Shown in pieces: positions 15,348-24,544 of a DNA stretch of 64,000 bases. The notes under the pieces were generated by a model. It was given only the letters and a program-made list of their open reading frames with translations. It did not search any database and was not told where the DNA came from. The stretch's first letter is position 1. Each line of letters starts with the position of its first letter. A program made the position numbers and the translations under genes. This DNA is from Bryobacterales bacterium (GTDB lineage Bacteria; Acidobacteriota; Terriglobia; Bryobacterales; Bryobacteraceae), in the NCBI GenBank assembly GCA_016789905.1, contig JAEUQC010000065.1, positions 58,526-122,525 on the forward strand, given 5' to 3'.

Positions 15348-17372
15348 ATGCGTACCATTCTTCTACCATTTCTGACGGGGCTAACACTCATGGCGCAAAC
15401 GCCCCTCACCGTGGGCGGCGACTACGCTACCGCGTTTGAGGCGTGGTTGACCAAACAGGCCGAGGTTTACTGGGACCGCCGGGAAAAGGAAGTGGCGGCG
15501 CTCAACACACGGGCCTCCATCGCCGCGCGCCAGCAATACGTGCTGCAACAAATGACGACACTAATGGGTGGTTTCCCTGCGCAGAAGTCCCCGCTGAATC
15601 CGCTCGTCACCAGGCGGTTCACGCGTGACGGCTATCGTGTAGAGAACGTCATCTTTGAGAGCCAGCCCGGTTTCCGCGTTACGGCCAATCTTTACCTGCC
15701 CACCGTCGGAACGCCACCATTTCCCGCGGTCCTTGGCGTGGCCGGCCACTCGTCCAATGGAAAGGCGTCGGCCACCTACCAATCCGCGTTTATCGGCTTC
15801 GTAAAGCACGGTTTCGCCGTGCTGGCTTTCGATCCGCCCGGCCAGGGGGAGCGGAGCGAGTACTTCGATCCGGAATCCGGCCGGTCGCGCATTGGAATCG
15901 GCACCGCCGAACACACCATGGCCGGCCTGCAAGCACTGCTAACGGGCCACACCATGGCCCGCTACGAAACCTGGGACGGCATTCGCGCCTTCGACTACCT
16001 GTTGACTCGGCCAGAGATCGACCCCAAACGGATCGCCGTCGCCGGCAACTCCGGCGGCGGCACCCAGGCTGCCTACCTGGCCGCCGTCGAGCCGCGCCTG
16101 GCGGCCATCGTCTCCTCGTGCTACATGACGCGCTGGCGGGAGCTCTGGTCCGGGCCCGGACCGCAGGACGCCGAGCAGGTGTTCCCTTCCTTCGTCGAAA
16201 AGGAATTGGACTTCGGCGACTTCGCGCTCGCCCTTGCCCCTCGGCCATTTCTCATGACCACCGCTATTCAGGACTTCTTCCCCATTGATGGCGCACGAGC
16301 TACTTACAAACAGAACCGGCGGCTGTTTGACCTGCTCGGCGGCGGGGAAAAGGCGGGGTATTTTGAGTTTGACGATACGCACGGCTGGTCCCAGCCTCGA
16401 CGGCAAGCGGCCTACCGCTTTCTTGCCCAATGGCTACAAGGGCGGACGATCGCCGGCGACGAACCGGAAGTGGCGCCGGAAGAAGAAAGCCTGCTCTACG
16501 CCACCCCAACAGGGCAGTTGGCGACTTCGGGCGGCTCGGAAACGGTGCAGAGCCTCAATCTGGCTTATGCGCGCCAACTGAGGCGGAGCCCGGCGACTCC
16601 CGCGAGCCTGGCGGCGGCGATTGGATGGAAAGGCGTGCCGCCCAAACCGGCAGTGCGCGTGTTGGGAGAAGCGGCAAGGGACGGCATACGCGTCGAACGG
16701 CTGGAGTTAACCGTGGAGGGCGGCATCGCCATCCCGGCGCTCTTGTTCCATGGCAGCGGTGCCCGCGCGGCGGTTTTCGTCAGTTCTTTCGGCAAAGGCA
16801 ACGATGCCGATACGATGGCGCTTGCAAAGGCGGGAACCACGGTGCTGGCCATTGATCCGCGCGGCATGGGCGAAAGCTACAAACCGGCCGGCCGCACCGG
16901 CTACCGGCAGTCCTACCAATTGGCGGCGCGGGCTATACTGCTGGGCCGCAATCTATTGGAGATGCAGGCAAGCGACCTGCAGTCGGCCGTAGGTTATTTT
17001 GATGGCAAACCAGTTACTCTTTATGCCAAAGGCGCGGCCGGACCGGCCGCGGCGATGGCGGCGGCGCTCGATGGGCGTGTCGCGGAGTTAGTAATCGAAC
17101 GTTCTATCGTCAGCTACATGGACGTCGTGGCGGCACGCATTCATGAGGGACTGGACCAAGCTGTAGCACCCGGCATACTGAAACACGCCGATCTGCCGGA
17201 TGCGCTGAGAATAATGGGCGGCCGGCCGGTGACACTGATCTCCCCGGCGCATCCCAATGGACGCCCCATGGCGTTGGGCGAGGCGCGGAGTCAGGTGGGC
17301 GCGGCGCCGCGAATTGTGCTGCGGGGCGAGGGCTGGAACCTGTCACGTACATTGCCGGAACTCTTTCGCTAA
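15348..17372 (+). CDS. Exported tandem alpha/beta hydrolase (acetylxylan esterase-like), second domain inactive
   Basis: 674 residues with a Sec signal (MRTILLPFLTGLTLMAQ). The first alpha/beta-hydrolase domain has FDPPGQGERS, the nucleophile elbow AGNSGGG with S235 and a terminal His in DDTHGW (H345); it should be an active carboxyl esterase, perhaps on acetylated plant polysaccharide. A second domain (about 440-660) repeats the fold: SFGKGNDAD, then IDPRGMGES. At the elbow it has KGAAGP, where homologous repeats have a Ser in G-S-x-G, so A563 replaces the nucleophile. It follows the MFS gene by 16 bases and is probably co-transcribed. Confidence 0.8.
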   Translation: MRTILLPFLTGLTLMAQTPLTVGGDYATAFEAWLTKQAEVYWDRREKEVAALNTRASIAARQQYVLQQMTTLMGGFPAQKSPLNPLVTRRFTRDGYRVENVIFESQPGFRVTANLYLPTVGTPPFPAVLGVAGHSSNGKASATYQSAFIGFVKHGFAVLAFDPPGQGERSEYFDPESGRSRIGIGTAEHTMAGLQALLTGHTMARYETWDGIRAFDYLLTRPEIDPKRIAVAGNSGGGTQAAYLAAVEPRLAAIVSSCYMTRWRELWSGPGPQDAEQVFPSFVEKELDFGDFALALAPRPFLMTTAIQDFFPIDGARATYKQNRRLFDLLGGGEKAGYFEFDDTHGWSQPRRQAAYRFLAQWLQGRTIAGDEPEVAPEEESLLYATPTGQLATSGGSETVQSLNLAYARQLRRSPATPASLAAAIGWKGVPPKPAVRVLGEAARDGIRVERLELTVEGGIAIPALLFHGSGARAAVFVSSFGKGNDADTMALAKAGTTVLAIDPRGMGESYKPAGRTGYRQSYQLAARAILLGRNLLEMQASDLQSAVGYFDGKPVTLYAKGAAGPAAAMAAALDGRVAELVIERSIVSYMDVVAARIHEGLDQAVAPGILKHADLPDALRIMGGRPVTLISPAHPNGRPMALGEARSQVGAAPRIVLRGEGWNLSRTLPELFR

Positions 17373-17481
17373 CCCCTACATTTGCTTGGAACATTCCCCC
17401 TACGGACTACGCAAAGATACATCCTAATCCCGACGGGTTCTTCCGATGGAGTCCCCATTTTCCGCCGCGCATACTGCCAAC

Positions 17482-18117
17482 ATGCGGATTCTCTTGGCGG
17501 CGCTGTGCGCATCGGCACTGAGTGCAGGAACGATTACTGTGGCGGGGGTCGGCTATGGCCGTGCCGACGTGGTGTTGGTGACGCCGAACGGCGGGCAATA
17601 TACCGCGTACGCCACCGAAATCCGGGTGTTGAAGGATGGCCAATCCGTGCTCGCCTACTGTGTGGACCTTTTCACTTCGATCGGCATGAACACTTACAAC
17701 AGCGTCACCGGACGGCCCGATGGATATCAAAGCGGCGAGCGCGCCGCCTGGCTGTTTGAAAATTACGCCGGGCTCGTACGATCGAACGAAAACGCGGCGG
17801 CGCTGCAGTTGGCGCTCTGGGATGTCGTTCACGACAATGGCGACGGTTTTCAAAGTGGGCTGATTCAGTTGGGAACCAGCGAGACCATCCTCCGCGCGGC
17901 GGCGGAAACATTGGTACTGAATTCCGTTGGGCAAGGTTCGCTGAACGCCGCCATTCTCTACAATTTTGAGATCGGCACCGATCGCCGCATGCAATCGCTG
18001 GTCACCGGTCTGCCTCCACAGGGCGTGGAGACACCCGAACCGGCGACGATGGTCCTAATCGGTCTCGGACTCGCCGCCTCCTATGGTTTCCAGCGGTGGC
18101 GTAGATCTCAGACTTAA
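17482..18117 (+). CDS. PEP-CTERM surface/exopolysaccharide-sorted protein with Cys-Gln thioester-like motifs
   Basis: 211 residues from the ATG at 17482 (Sec signal MRILLAALCASALSAG). The C-terminus is a standard PEP-CTERM tail: PEPATMVLIGLGLAASYGF followed by QRWRRSQ, recognised by exosortase and anchored or released at the envelope. The middle has AYCVDLF with C60 and AALQLALWDVVHD with Q109. This Cys/Gln pair has the spacing and sequence flavour of thioester domains (PF08341-like), in which the two side chains form an internal thioester. The adhesin role is inference. No exosortase gene lies in this window. Confidence 0.82.
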   Translation: MRILLAALCASALSAGTITVAGVGYGRADVVLVTPNGGQYTAYATEIRVLKDGQSVLAYCVDLFTSIGMNTYNSVTGRPDGYQSGERAAWLFENYAGLVRSNENAAALQLALWDVVHDNGDGFQSGLIQLGTSETILRAAAETLVLNSVGQGSLNAAILYNFEIGTDRRMQSLVTGLPPQGVETPEPATMVLIGLGLAASYGFQRWRRSQT

Positions 18118-18173
18118 CTGAGGCAACCTGGGGGTGTTTCTTTTTCCCGGCGCGCCGATAGACACTAGAGAGA

Positions 18174-19583
18174 ATGGCGTCCATCGAAAAAGACCCGGTA
18201 AGCACCCACCAGAAGGCGGCCCGGCTGAACCACGACCCGACCACCTACGGCGCCTTCGCCGAAATTGGCGCGGCGCAGGAGGTGGTTGCCTGGTTCTTCC
18301 GGACCGGACGGGCATCGGGCACGGTCGCAAAGTCCATGTCGGCCTATGACATGGTGGTTTCCGACGCCATTTATGGCCCCTCGAACCGCTACGTGAGCCG
18401 CCAACGGCTGCACAGCATGCTCAACCACGAGTACGTACTGCTGCAGCAACGCCTGGACGCGGCCAGAGGCGCCACTACGAAGTTCTTCGCCTTCGCCGAC
18501 ACCGTGGCAACCAACCGCCGTTCCCAGCCCGGCAGCGGGCATGGATGGCTGGGAATTCGCTTTCAAAACGATCCGCGGGCCGAACCCTCGGAGATTCTCG
18601 TCCATATCCGGCTGCTTGACCCGGTGACGCTGCGGGAGCAGGAAGTCATCGGCATCCTCGGCGTGAACCTCATCTATGGCGCGTTCTATTTGAATGATCA
18701 ACCGCGGGAACTCATCGCCAGCCTGATGGACGGGTTGAGCCGCGTCCGCCTGGAAGTGGACATGATCAAATTCGCCGGGCCGGCCTTTGAAGGCGTTGAC
18801 AACCGGTTGATGAGCCTCCAATTAGTCGCCCAGGGTCTTACCGATGCAGCGGTCTTCACCGCCACGGGCGACGCCGTGGAGCCGGCCGAGATTCTCTTTG
18901 GCAGACCCGTGTTGCTGCAACGCGGTAGTTTTCGGCCCATCACCAATGTCACGCTCGATATGCTCTATTGCGCCGGCGAGCGGATGGTGGCTGACAAAAA
19001 GATCGATGAAAAGCGCCTTGTTGTTTTGATGGAGATGAGCTTGAAAAACCTCATGTCCTCCGACCAGGTGGATCATGTCGATTTTATGGCCCGAGTCGAT
19101 ATTCTGGGGGCACTCGGCCATCCGGTGATGATCTCCAGCTTCACAGCATCGCACCGCCTTACTGGTTATTTGCGCCGATATACAAAACTCCCGATCGGCC
19201 ATGTCATGGGGTTGGCAACGCTCAAGAGCATCTTTCAGGAGGATTACTACGCCGACGTGAACGGCGGAATCCTGGAGGCGCTCGGCCAACTGCTGCAGGG
19301 AGACACGGCGCTCTACGTCTATCCGATGTGGGACGCCGCCAGCGGTTCGGCGATCCTGGCGGATCAACTCGAAGTCGCGCCTCACCTTCGACACCTCTAC
19401 CAGCACCTGCTGGAAAACAGCCGCATCTGTTCCCTCCCCGTCTTCGACGCGGCCGATCTGCCCATCATGCCCGCCGAAATCCTGAATCGAATCCAGCACG
19501 GCGACAATACTTGGGAACGTTTCGTTCCGCCGCCGGTGGCGGAACGCATCCGTTCGGAAAAGCTTTTCGGATACCGAGACTAA
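18174..19583 (+). CDS. Conserved protein of unknown function (469 aa)
   Basis: 469 residues with no signal peptide or membrane helix. I recall similar proteins in several phyla opening with the same pattern (LNHDPTTYGAFAEIGAAQEVV, then AKSMSAYDM.VSDAIYG), sometimes given unreliable enzyme names, and I do not assign a function. Visible blocks are GHGWLGIRFQ, ILVHIRLLDP, GVNLIYGAFY, LRRYTKLPIGHVMGL, and a C-terminal YVYPMWDAA. The high conservation of the first 60 residues suggests a real cytoplasmic enzyme or structural protein. It stands between the PEP-CTERM gene and the convergent DUF1501 gene, whose stop overlaps its own by four bases. Confidence 0.75.
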   Translation: MASIEKDPVSTHQKAARLNHDPTTYGAFAEIGAAQEVVAWFFRTGRASGTVAKSMSAYDMVVSDAIYGPSNRYVSRQRLHSMLNHEYVLLQQRLDAARGATTKFFAFADTVATNRRSQPGSGHGWLGIRFQNDPRAEPSEILVHIRLLDPVTLREQEVIGILGVNLIYGAFYLNDQPRELIASLMDGLSRVRLEVDMIKFAGPAFEGVDNRLMSLQLVAQGLTDAAVFTATGDAVEPAEILFGRPVLLQRGSFRPITNVTLDMLYCAGERMVADKKIDEKRLVVLMEMSLKNLMSSDQVDHVDFMARVDILGALGHPVMISSFTASHRLTGYLRRYTKLPIGHVMGLATLKSIFQEDYYADVNGGILEALGQLLQGDTALYVYPMWDAASGSAILADQLEVAPHLRHLYQHLLENSRICSLPVFDAADLPIMPAEILNRIQHGDNTWERFVPPPVAERIRSEKLFGYRD

Positions 19584-20935
19584 CGCAGGATGGCGCGGAT
19601 GGGCCCTGTCCCCTCTTCGATGAGCTTGAACGCGCGTCCGGTGGTATTGAAATCCATTTTCTGGTAGTTCAGCCCCATCTGTTGCAGAATGGTCGCCTGC
19701 AGGTCGGCAATGTAGTGCGGACTGTCCATCGCTTTGTACCCCACCGGGTCCGTTGAGCCTTCCACCACCCCTCCCTTCACGCCGCCGCCGGCCAAAAGCG
19801 TGGAAAATCCCTTCCCGTTGTGATCGCGGCCCGTCGTGTTCTGCGACCACGGCGTCCGGCCGAACTCACTCGTGAATACGACAAGCGTGCTGTCCAGCAA
19901 CCCGCGCTGCTTGAGATCGGCTATCAACCCCGCGATCGGTTTATCCACCGCGCGGCATAGCGGCTCATGCGTCGCCATATCTCCATGAGCGTCCCAGGAC
20001 CCGTTCCCGCCGCCGGCGTGGCAAATCTGGATGAATCTCACGCCGTTTTCCACCAGGCGCCGGGCCAGCAGCAGTTGCCGGCCAAACTCGTCCGTCTCCT
20101 TGTTCCCGATGCCATACAGCGCCTTCACGTGCTCCGGCTCGGTGGAGAAATTCACAATCGCGGGCGCCGTCCGCATTAGATTTCCTGCCAGTTCGTACGC
20201 CTTCAAGCGGGCCGCGATTTCGGAATCCAACGCGTACCCCGCACGGAACTCGGCGTTCCATTCCAATAGCGCCTCCATCTGCCGCTCCCGGCCGCCGGCC
20301 GGCGGCGTCAGGTTGGGAATCGGCGTATCGCCCGGCTGGAACGGTGTCGCCGCGTAGGCCGCGCCCAGGTAACCGCCCGTAAGCTGAACCGGTGAAGAAG
20401 GCCGCCCCATGTTCACAAACGAAGGCAGATTCTTGTTGGCCGAGCCGAGCGCGTAGGTCACCCAACTGCCCAGGCTCGGGTGCTCGAACTGGCGAAACGG
20501 CTTTCCCGTGGCATGTTCAATCACCGCCGGAAAATGGTTGGTCTGGTGGCAATACATCGAACGAACCACCGCAAACTCGTCGATTACGCCGCCAACATGG
20601 GGAAACCAGTCGGACACCGGAATGCCGGACTGCCCATACCGCTTGTAGGTCCGCAGAATCGGGATCACCGGACGCTTCATGGCCGCGTTGTTATCGCCAA
20701 AACCAATCGCGTCCATCATGGTGCCGGCGTACTTGTTGTCTTTCGGGTCGAAGGTGTCGATGTGGCTCATGCCGCCGCACATGAACAGATAGATCACCGA
20801 TTTCGCGCGCGGCTCGCCCGGCAGCAGGGCGCCGGGCATCCGGCCGTCGGCGGCCCATAGGGCGCCAACCGCCGAGCCCAGAAATCCGTTGGCCATTCGG
20901 TGCATCAAGTGGCGTCGAGTAGTCATCGTGGTCAT
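19580..20935 (-). CDS. DUF1501 exported protein
   Basis: 451 residues, the usual length. A TRRHLMHR leader suggests Tat export. The domain begins at KSVIYLFMCGGMSHIDTFDPK and includes VVRSMYCHQTNHFPAV and the VFTSEFGRTPW motif near residue 355. These features place it in the alkaline phosphatase/sulfatase-like superfamily group DUF1501. Partners of DUF1549/DUF1553 proteins are abundant in Planctomycetes and Solibacter-type Acidobacteria, with unproven function; polysaccharide or sulfated-substrate breakdown is often suggested. Its ATG overlaps the stop of the upstream partner (ATGA), so the pair is translationally coupled. Confidence 0.92.
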   Translation of the reverse strand: MTTMTTRRHLMHRMANGFLGSAVGALWAADGRMPGALLPGEPRAKSVIYLFMCGGMSHIDTFDPKDNKYAGTMMDAIGFGDNNAAMKRPVIPILRTYKRYGQSGIPVSDWFPHVGGVIDEFAVVRSMYCHQTNHFPAVIEHATGKPFRQFEHPSLGSWVTYALGSANKNLPSFVNMGRPSSPVQLTGGYLGAAYAATPFQPGDTPIPNLTPPAGGRERQMEALLEWNAEFRAGYALDSEIAARLKAYELAGNLMRTAPAIVNFSTEPEHVKALYGIGNKETDEFGRQLLLARRLVENGVRFIQICHAGGGNGSWDAHGDMATHEPLCRAVDKPIAGLIADLKQRGLLDSTLVVFTSEFGRTPWSQNTTGRDHNGKGFSTLLAGGGVKGGVVEGSTDPVGYKAMDSPHYIADLQATILQQMGLNYQKMDFNTTGRAFKLIEEGTGPIRAILR

Positions 20936-23055
20936 TTCACAAACAAAAACTCGTCCAGGTTATACAGCAGCCAAGTTACGGCTTTCAGCCGCGCCGGATC
21001 GTTATCGGTGAAGCTCAGCGCACGGTCCAGTTCAACGCTCGACGGCGGGCGGCCAAGCGTCTCCCGGTAGGCCCGGCGAATCGCCGACGCCAGGTCCGGC
21101 TCCTTCCCCGCGCGCGCCGCCAGTTGCGCCGACGCCTGTTCCACCAGCTTGTCGTTCATCGTGAACAGTGTCTGCGGGGCTGTAATCGTCTCCGTCCTTA
21201 CCGGGCACGGCGTCCGCCCGTCGTCCACGTCGAACGACTGTAGAAAATGCGCCATCACTTCCGTGCTCGGTATGAATCCGCGCGTCATGTAGGCCCCGCG
21301 CCGGTTCGTCCCCGCGGCGAATGTCCCTTCCTTCGGCAGGAAGATGCTCTGCTTCTTGTCGGGATTGACAAGTTGAAAGGACTTGCCCCCAACCGTCAGG
21401 TCCAGGTCGCCGGCACTCATCAGAATTGCATCCCATAGCGGTTCCGCCTCCAGGCGCCGCAGCCGGAACCGCCACAGATACGTATTGGACGGATCCGTCC
21501 TGGCATTCGCCTCGCTCGGCAGCGACGAGCGGCGATAGGCCTCAGAAGTGACAATTAGCCGGTGCAGCCACCGCATGCTGTAGTTATTCTCCACGAAGCT
21601 GGCCGCTAAGTAGTCCAGTAACTTCGGATGACTGGGCCGGCCGCCCAACAACCCGAAGTCGCTGGGGTTCTTCTGCAAACCTTCGCCAAAGTGCCACTGC
21701 CAAATACGGTTCACCGCCACGCGCGCGAACAGCGGGTTTTCCTTCGCCGTCAGCCAGCTTACAAACCCTTCCCGCAGTCCATCCCGAAAGTCCCAATCGG
21801 CGGGCTGGAACGGGAAACCCGGTTTCACCGGTTTGTCTTTCTCCGGACGTGCCGGATCGCCCGAGGTCAGCACGTAGCTCGGCTGCCCGCGGCGCGCGCT
21901 GTCCTCTTCCACCACCCAGTGCGCCGGCAGCGCCGCTGGCCGGCGCAGGGCATTCTGCTGTTTCAACAGTTCGTCGTAGCGCGCGATTTCCGCCTTCGGC
22001 ATGATCTCTTTGATCTTCGGCGGATCAATGCGCAGCACCGGAAAATAGTCGTCGGCGATCTTCTGCTCGGCGATGGTACGCTTGTTTTCCGGCTTGCGCA
22101 CTATTTCGCGGACCTCGGGCGGCAACATCGCCACCCGTTCCTCATACAGCTTCTCGTGATACCGCGCCGTCAACGCCGCGATCTCCCGCTCAATCGGTTC
22201 CTTGGCGCGCTGATAGGAGTCCAGCGCCTCACCATGCGCATAGATCTCTTCCGGCGTCGCCAAGTCCACACGCCTGACAACCAGCGGATCGAAGATTGCC
22301 TTCATCGCGTAATAGTCGGTCTGTTTGATCGGATCGAACCGGTGGTCATGGCATTTGGCGCAGCCGACCGTCATCCCCATGAACGCCGTGGAGATGGTTT
22401 CCACAGCGTTCATCGCCACTTCTTGCGTTCGGTCCCCGCCGTTCAGCGCGCTGCGCGCCAAAAACCCAAGCGCGAACTGGTCCGCCGGGTTCGCCTCCGG
22501 CCGGTTCCGTGTGCCGAATACCGTCAACTGCGCCCGCCCGCCGTGGCGATTGCCCAAAATCTGTGCGCTCACAAACTGGTCGTAAGGCATGTCCCGGTTC
22601 AGCGCGTGAATCATCCAATCCCGCCACCGGTAGATACCCGGTGCCGCCGGCATTACCGATCCGTCAATGCCATCCAGATCGGCGTAGCGCAAAACATCCA
22701 GCCAGTGCCTGGCCCACCGTACGCCATGCTGCTCATTGGTCAGCAACCGCTCTACCAGCCGCTCGTAGGCGCCGGGCGCCGTGTCCGCCACGAAGGCGTC
22801 CTGCTCGGCCGGCGACGGCGGCAGGCCGGTCAGGTCGAAGGCAACGCGCCGCAACAGCGTCAGCTTGTCGGCGGGCCCGTTGGGCGTCAACCCTTTCGCG
22901 GTGTGCTCCACAGCGAGAAACGCGTCGATCGGATTCCGCGACGCGGTGAGCGCCGGCAGCGGCGGCTTCTCCACCGGCTGCAGCGACCACAACTTCAGCT
23001 TCGGCGGTTGGGCCAGGGCTGTCATAGCAACGAGTAGGATCGCGAAATGACGCAT
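20932..23055 (-). CDS. DUF1549/DUF1553 (PSD1-type) exported protein
   Basis: 707 residues. Signal peptide MRHFAILLVAMTALAQ. DUF1549 covers about 45-250, with the RRVAFDLTGLPPSP motif, RWARHWLDVLRYAD, and a CAKCHDHRFDP motif that looks like a c-type haem-binding CxxCH. DUF1553 covers about 430-690, with AVNRIWQWHFGEGL and RRRLEAEPLWDAIL. No separate N-terminal cytochrome domain is present, unlike many planctomycete versions. It is the first gene of a coupled pair with the DUF1501 protein. Function unproven; the pair is widely linked to polymer degradation. Confidence 0.92.
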   Translation of the reverse strand: MRHFAILLVAMTALAQPPKLKLWSLQPVEKPPLPALTASRNPIDAFLAVEHTAKGLTPNGPADKLTLLRRVAFDLTGLPPSPAEQDAFVADTAPGAYERLVERLLTNEQHGVRWARHWLDVLRYADLDGIDGSVMPAAPGIYRWRDWMIHALNRDMPYDQFVSAQILGNRHGGRAQLTVFGTRNRPEANPADQFALGFLARSALNGGDRTQEVAMNAVETISTAFMGMTVGCAKCHDHRFDPIKQTDYYAMKAIFDPLVVRRVDLATPEEIYAHGEALDSYQRAKEPIEREIAALTARYHEKLYEERVAMLPPEVREIVRKPENKRTIAEQKIADDYFPVLRIDPPKIKEIMPKAEIARYDELLKQQNALRRPAALPAHWVVEEDSARRGQPSYVLTSGDPARPEKDKPVKPGFPFQPADWDFRDGLREGFVSWLTAKENPLFARVAVNRIWQWHFGEGLQKNPSDFGLLGGRPSHPKLLDYLAASFVENNYSMRWLHRLIVTSEAYRRSSLPSEANARTDPSNTYLWRFRLRRLEAEPLWDAILMSAGDLDLTVGGKSFQLVNPDKKQSIFLPKEGTFAAGTNRRGAYMTRGFIPSTEVMAHFLQSFDVDDGRTPCPVRTETITAPQTLFTMNDKLVEQASAQLAARAGKEPDLASAIRRAYRETLGRPPSSVELDRALSFTDNDPARLKAVTWLLYNLDEFLFVK

Positions 23056-23099
23056 GGAATTCCTACATTATCTTAATTGCTGACTGAAACTAAACCTGG

Positions 23100-23942
23100 T
23101 CACTTCACCTCCACCGTGTCAATCGCCCATTTTTGCCGCGCCACGCCAACCACCATCAATTCCAGCGGCTCGCTTCCGGTGTTCTGAATCGAATGCGTCT
23201 CGTTCAGAAACACCGGCACCGCGTCTCCCTTGGCAATCGCGGCTGTCTCCGCGCCCACTTTCGCCGTCCCCGTCCCCGCCATTACGTAGTAAAACTCCTC
23301 CACACCTTCATGCCGGTGCGCGACGGTGGCCCCGCCAACCGGCACCAGCAAATGATCCACATAGGACCAATTGGTGTAGAAAACCTCCGGTGTCAGCGCG
23401 CGCCGGTACTGCACACCTCCGGCGCCGGGCCGCAGCAGTTTCCGGTCCAACTGCATCCGGATGAACACCGGCTTTGCGTCTTTCGCCGCCCCCACGCGGT
23501 CATCGCCCAGATCCGATGCGTCGTACTTCCCTTTAATGCTCCCGACGGCGATATTCATCCACTCCACCGGCTTCGTACCTGGGTTGTAAATGGCATGGGA
23601 CCGCCCCATGCGGCACGGCGCCCCGGCAGGCCCCTGCAGCACCGATGTTCTCCCGTCGATCGTGAACTCCGCCTCGCCGTCCAAAATCACGAACATCTCT
23701 TCCATGTGGTTGTGATAGTGGTGTCCAATACCCCCGCCCGGCGGAATCACGCCGCGGTGCAGAAAGATGAAATTCGTGCTGAACGTCGAAGCGTCAAACA
23801 TGCCGGCGAAATGCAGTTCGCCCGGCCCGGCGTGTACACCGCTGATTTTCCGGTACTTGGACGGGTCGGAATGCGCGATCCGCGTTGCCAGCGGATCTTT
23901 GGCCAATGCGACAAGCGCGAAGGTGAGGAGCCAGGGTTTCAT
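23100..23942 (-). CDS. Exported protein with two cupin domains
   Basis: 280 residues from the ATG at 23942 (MKPWLLTFALVALAK signal). The first cupin has GGGIGHHYHNHMEEMFVILDGEAEF, a full two-His/Glu/His metal set. The second has GGATVAHRHEGVEEFYYVMAGTG and a closing NETHSIQN. It probably binds a metal and a small carbohydrate or acid outside the cytoplasm; catalysis is not predictable. It lies 44 bases upstream of the DUF1549 gene start on the other side, so this gene is transcribed before neither partner with certainty. Confidence 0.82.
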   Translation of the reverse strand: MKPWLLTFALVALAKDPLATRIAHSDPSKYRKISGVHAGPGELHFAGMFDASTFSTNFIFLHRGVIPPGGGIGHHYHNHMEEMFVILDGEAEFTIDGRTSVLQGPAGAPCRMGRSHAIYNPGTKPVEWMNIAVGSIKGKYDASDLGDDRVGAAKDAKPVFIRMQLDRKLLRPGAGGVQYRRALTPEVFYTNWSYVDHLLVPVGGATVAHRHEGVEEFYYVMAGTGTAKVGAETAAIAKGDAVPVFLNETHSIQNTGSEPLELMVVGVARQKWAIDTVEVK

Positions 23943-23965
23943 AGCCGCCCCATCATATATCAGCG

Positions 23966-24487
23966 CTACACGCTTCGTTGAAAGCCCACTTCGTCCTTCC
24001 ACTCTTCCAGCGTGTTGTAAGTAATCGGGCAATACGTCGCGCGCTCCGGCATCGCCCACATCCGGTGCATCAACGAACCCGGCCCGCGCACCAGATGCGG
24101 GAAATCCTCGCACGACGCCGGCCGGCCCTCGTACACCAGGCACTCATTGCCATTCAGAAACACACACCCCGCCTCGGTGCGCCGCAGAATCCGGCCCTCA
24201 TCCGCCGTCATCTCCGTACACTCGCGCAGAAACCGGTCCCGCTTCATTCCCGCCGCTTTGGCCACTCGGTCGATGTCCCGGTCCGCCAGCCTCGCCGTCG
24301 CCGTCCGGCAGCAGTTGGCGCACTGCAAACAGTCGATTCGTGCCTCCACATCCTGCGCGATCGCCTTCAGTTTCCGTTCCACAAAGTTGTGCCGGCTCAT
24401 ATGCTGGCGCAGCTTCTTGTTCTCTTCCAACTTCTGTTCGCCCAGTCGTTTGATCTGGACAAGATCTGTAATTGTCGGCCTGCTCAT
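23966..24487 (-). CDS. YkgJ-family cysteine cluster protein
   Basis: 173 residues with the zinc/iron-chelating PF03692 signature: CLQCANCCRTATARL near residue 55, FLRECTEMTADEGRILRR, GCVFLNGNECLVYEGRPASCEDFPH. The four-plus cysteines are expected to bind a metal; the family role is undefined and may involve metal insertion or an oxidoreductase. The N-terminal 45 residues are a charged helix. It lies 23 bases upstream of the cupin start and 57 bases downstream of the cyclophilin gene's own stop, so co-transcription with the cupin is likely. Confidence 0.9.
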   Translation of the reverse strand: MSRPTITDLVQIKRLGEQKLEENKKLRQHMSRHNFVERKLKAIAQDVEARIDCLQCANCCRTATARLADRDIDRVAKAAGMKRDRFLRECTEMTADEGRILRRTEAGCVFLNGNECLVYEGRPASCEDFPHLVRGPGSLMHRMWAMPERATYCPITYNTLEEWKDEVGFQRSV

Positions 24488-24544
24488 GAATGGTTTCGGA
24501 TACGGCCGTGCCGCATTTATCCAGGGTAGCAGTGCAGGAATGGA

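Noticed and set aside
21628..23037. 469-codon plus-strand open frame opposite the DUF1549/DUF1553 gene
   Set aside because: The translation is His/Arg/Gln/Pro-rich with no domain; the minus-strand protein is certain.
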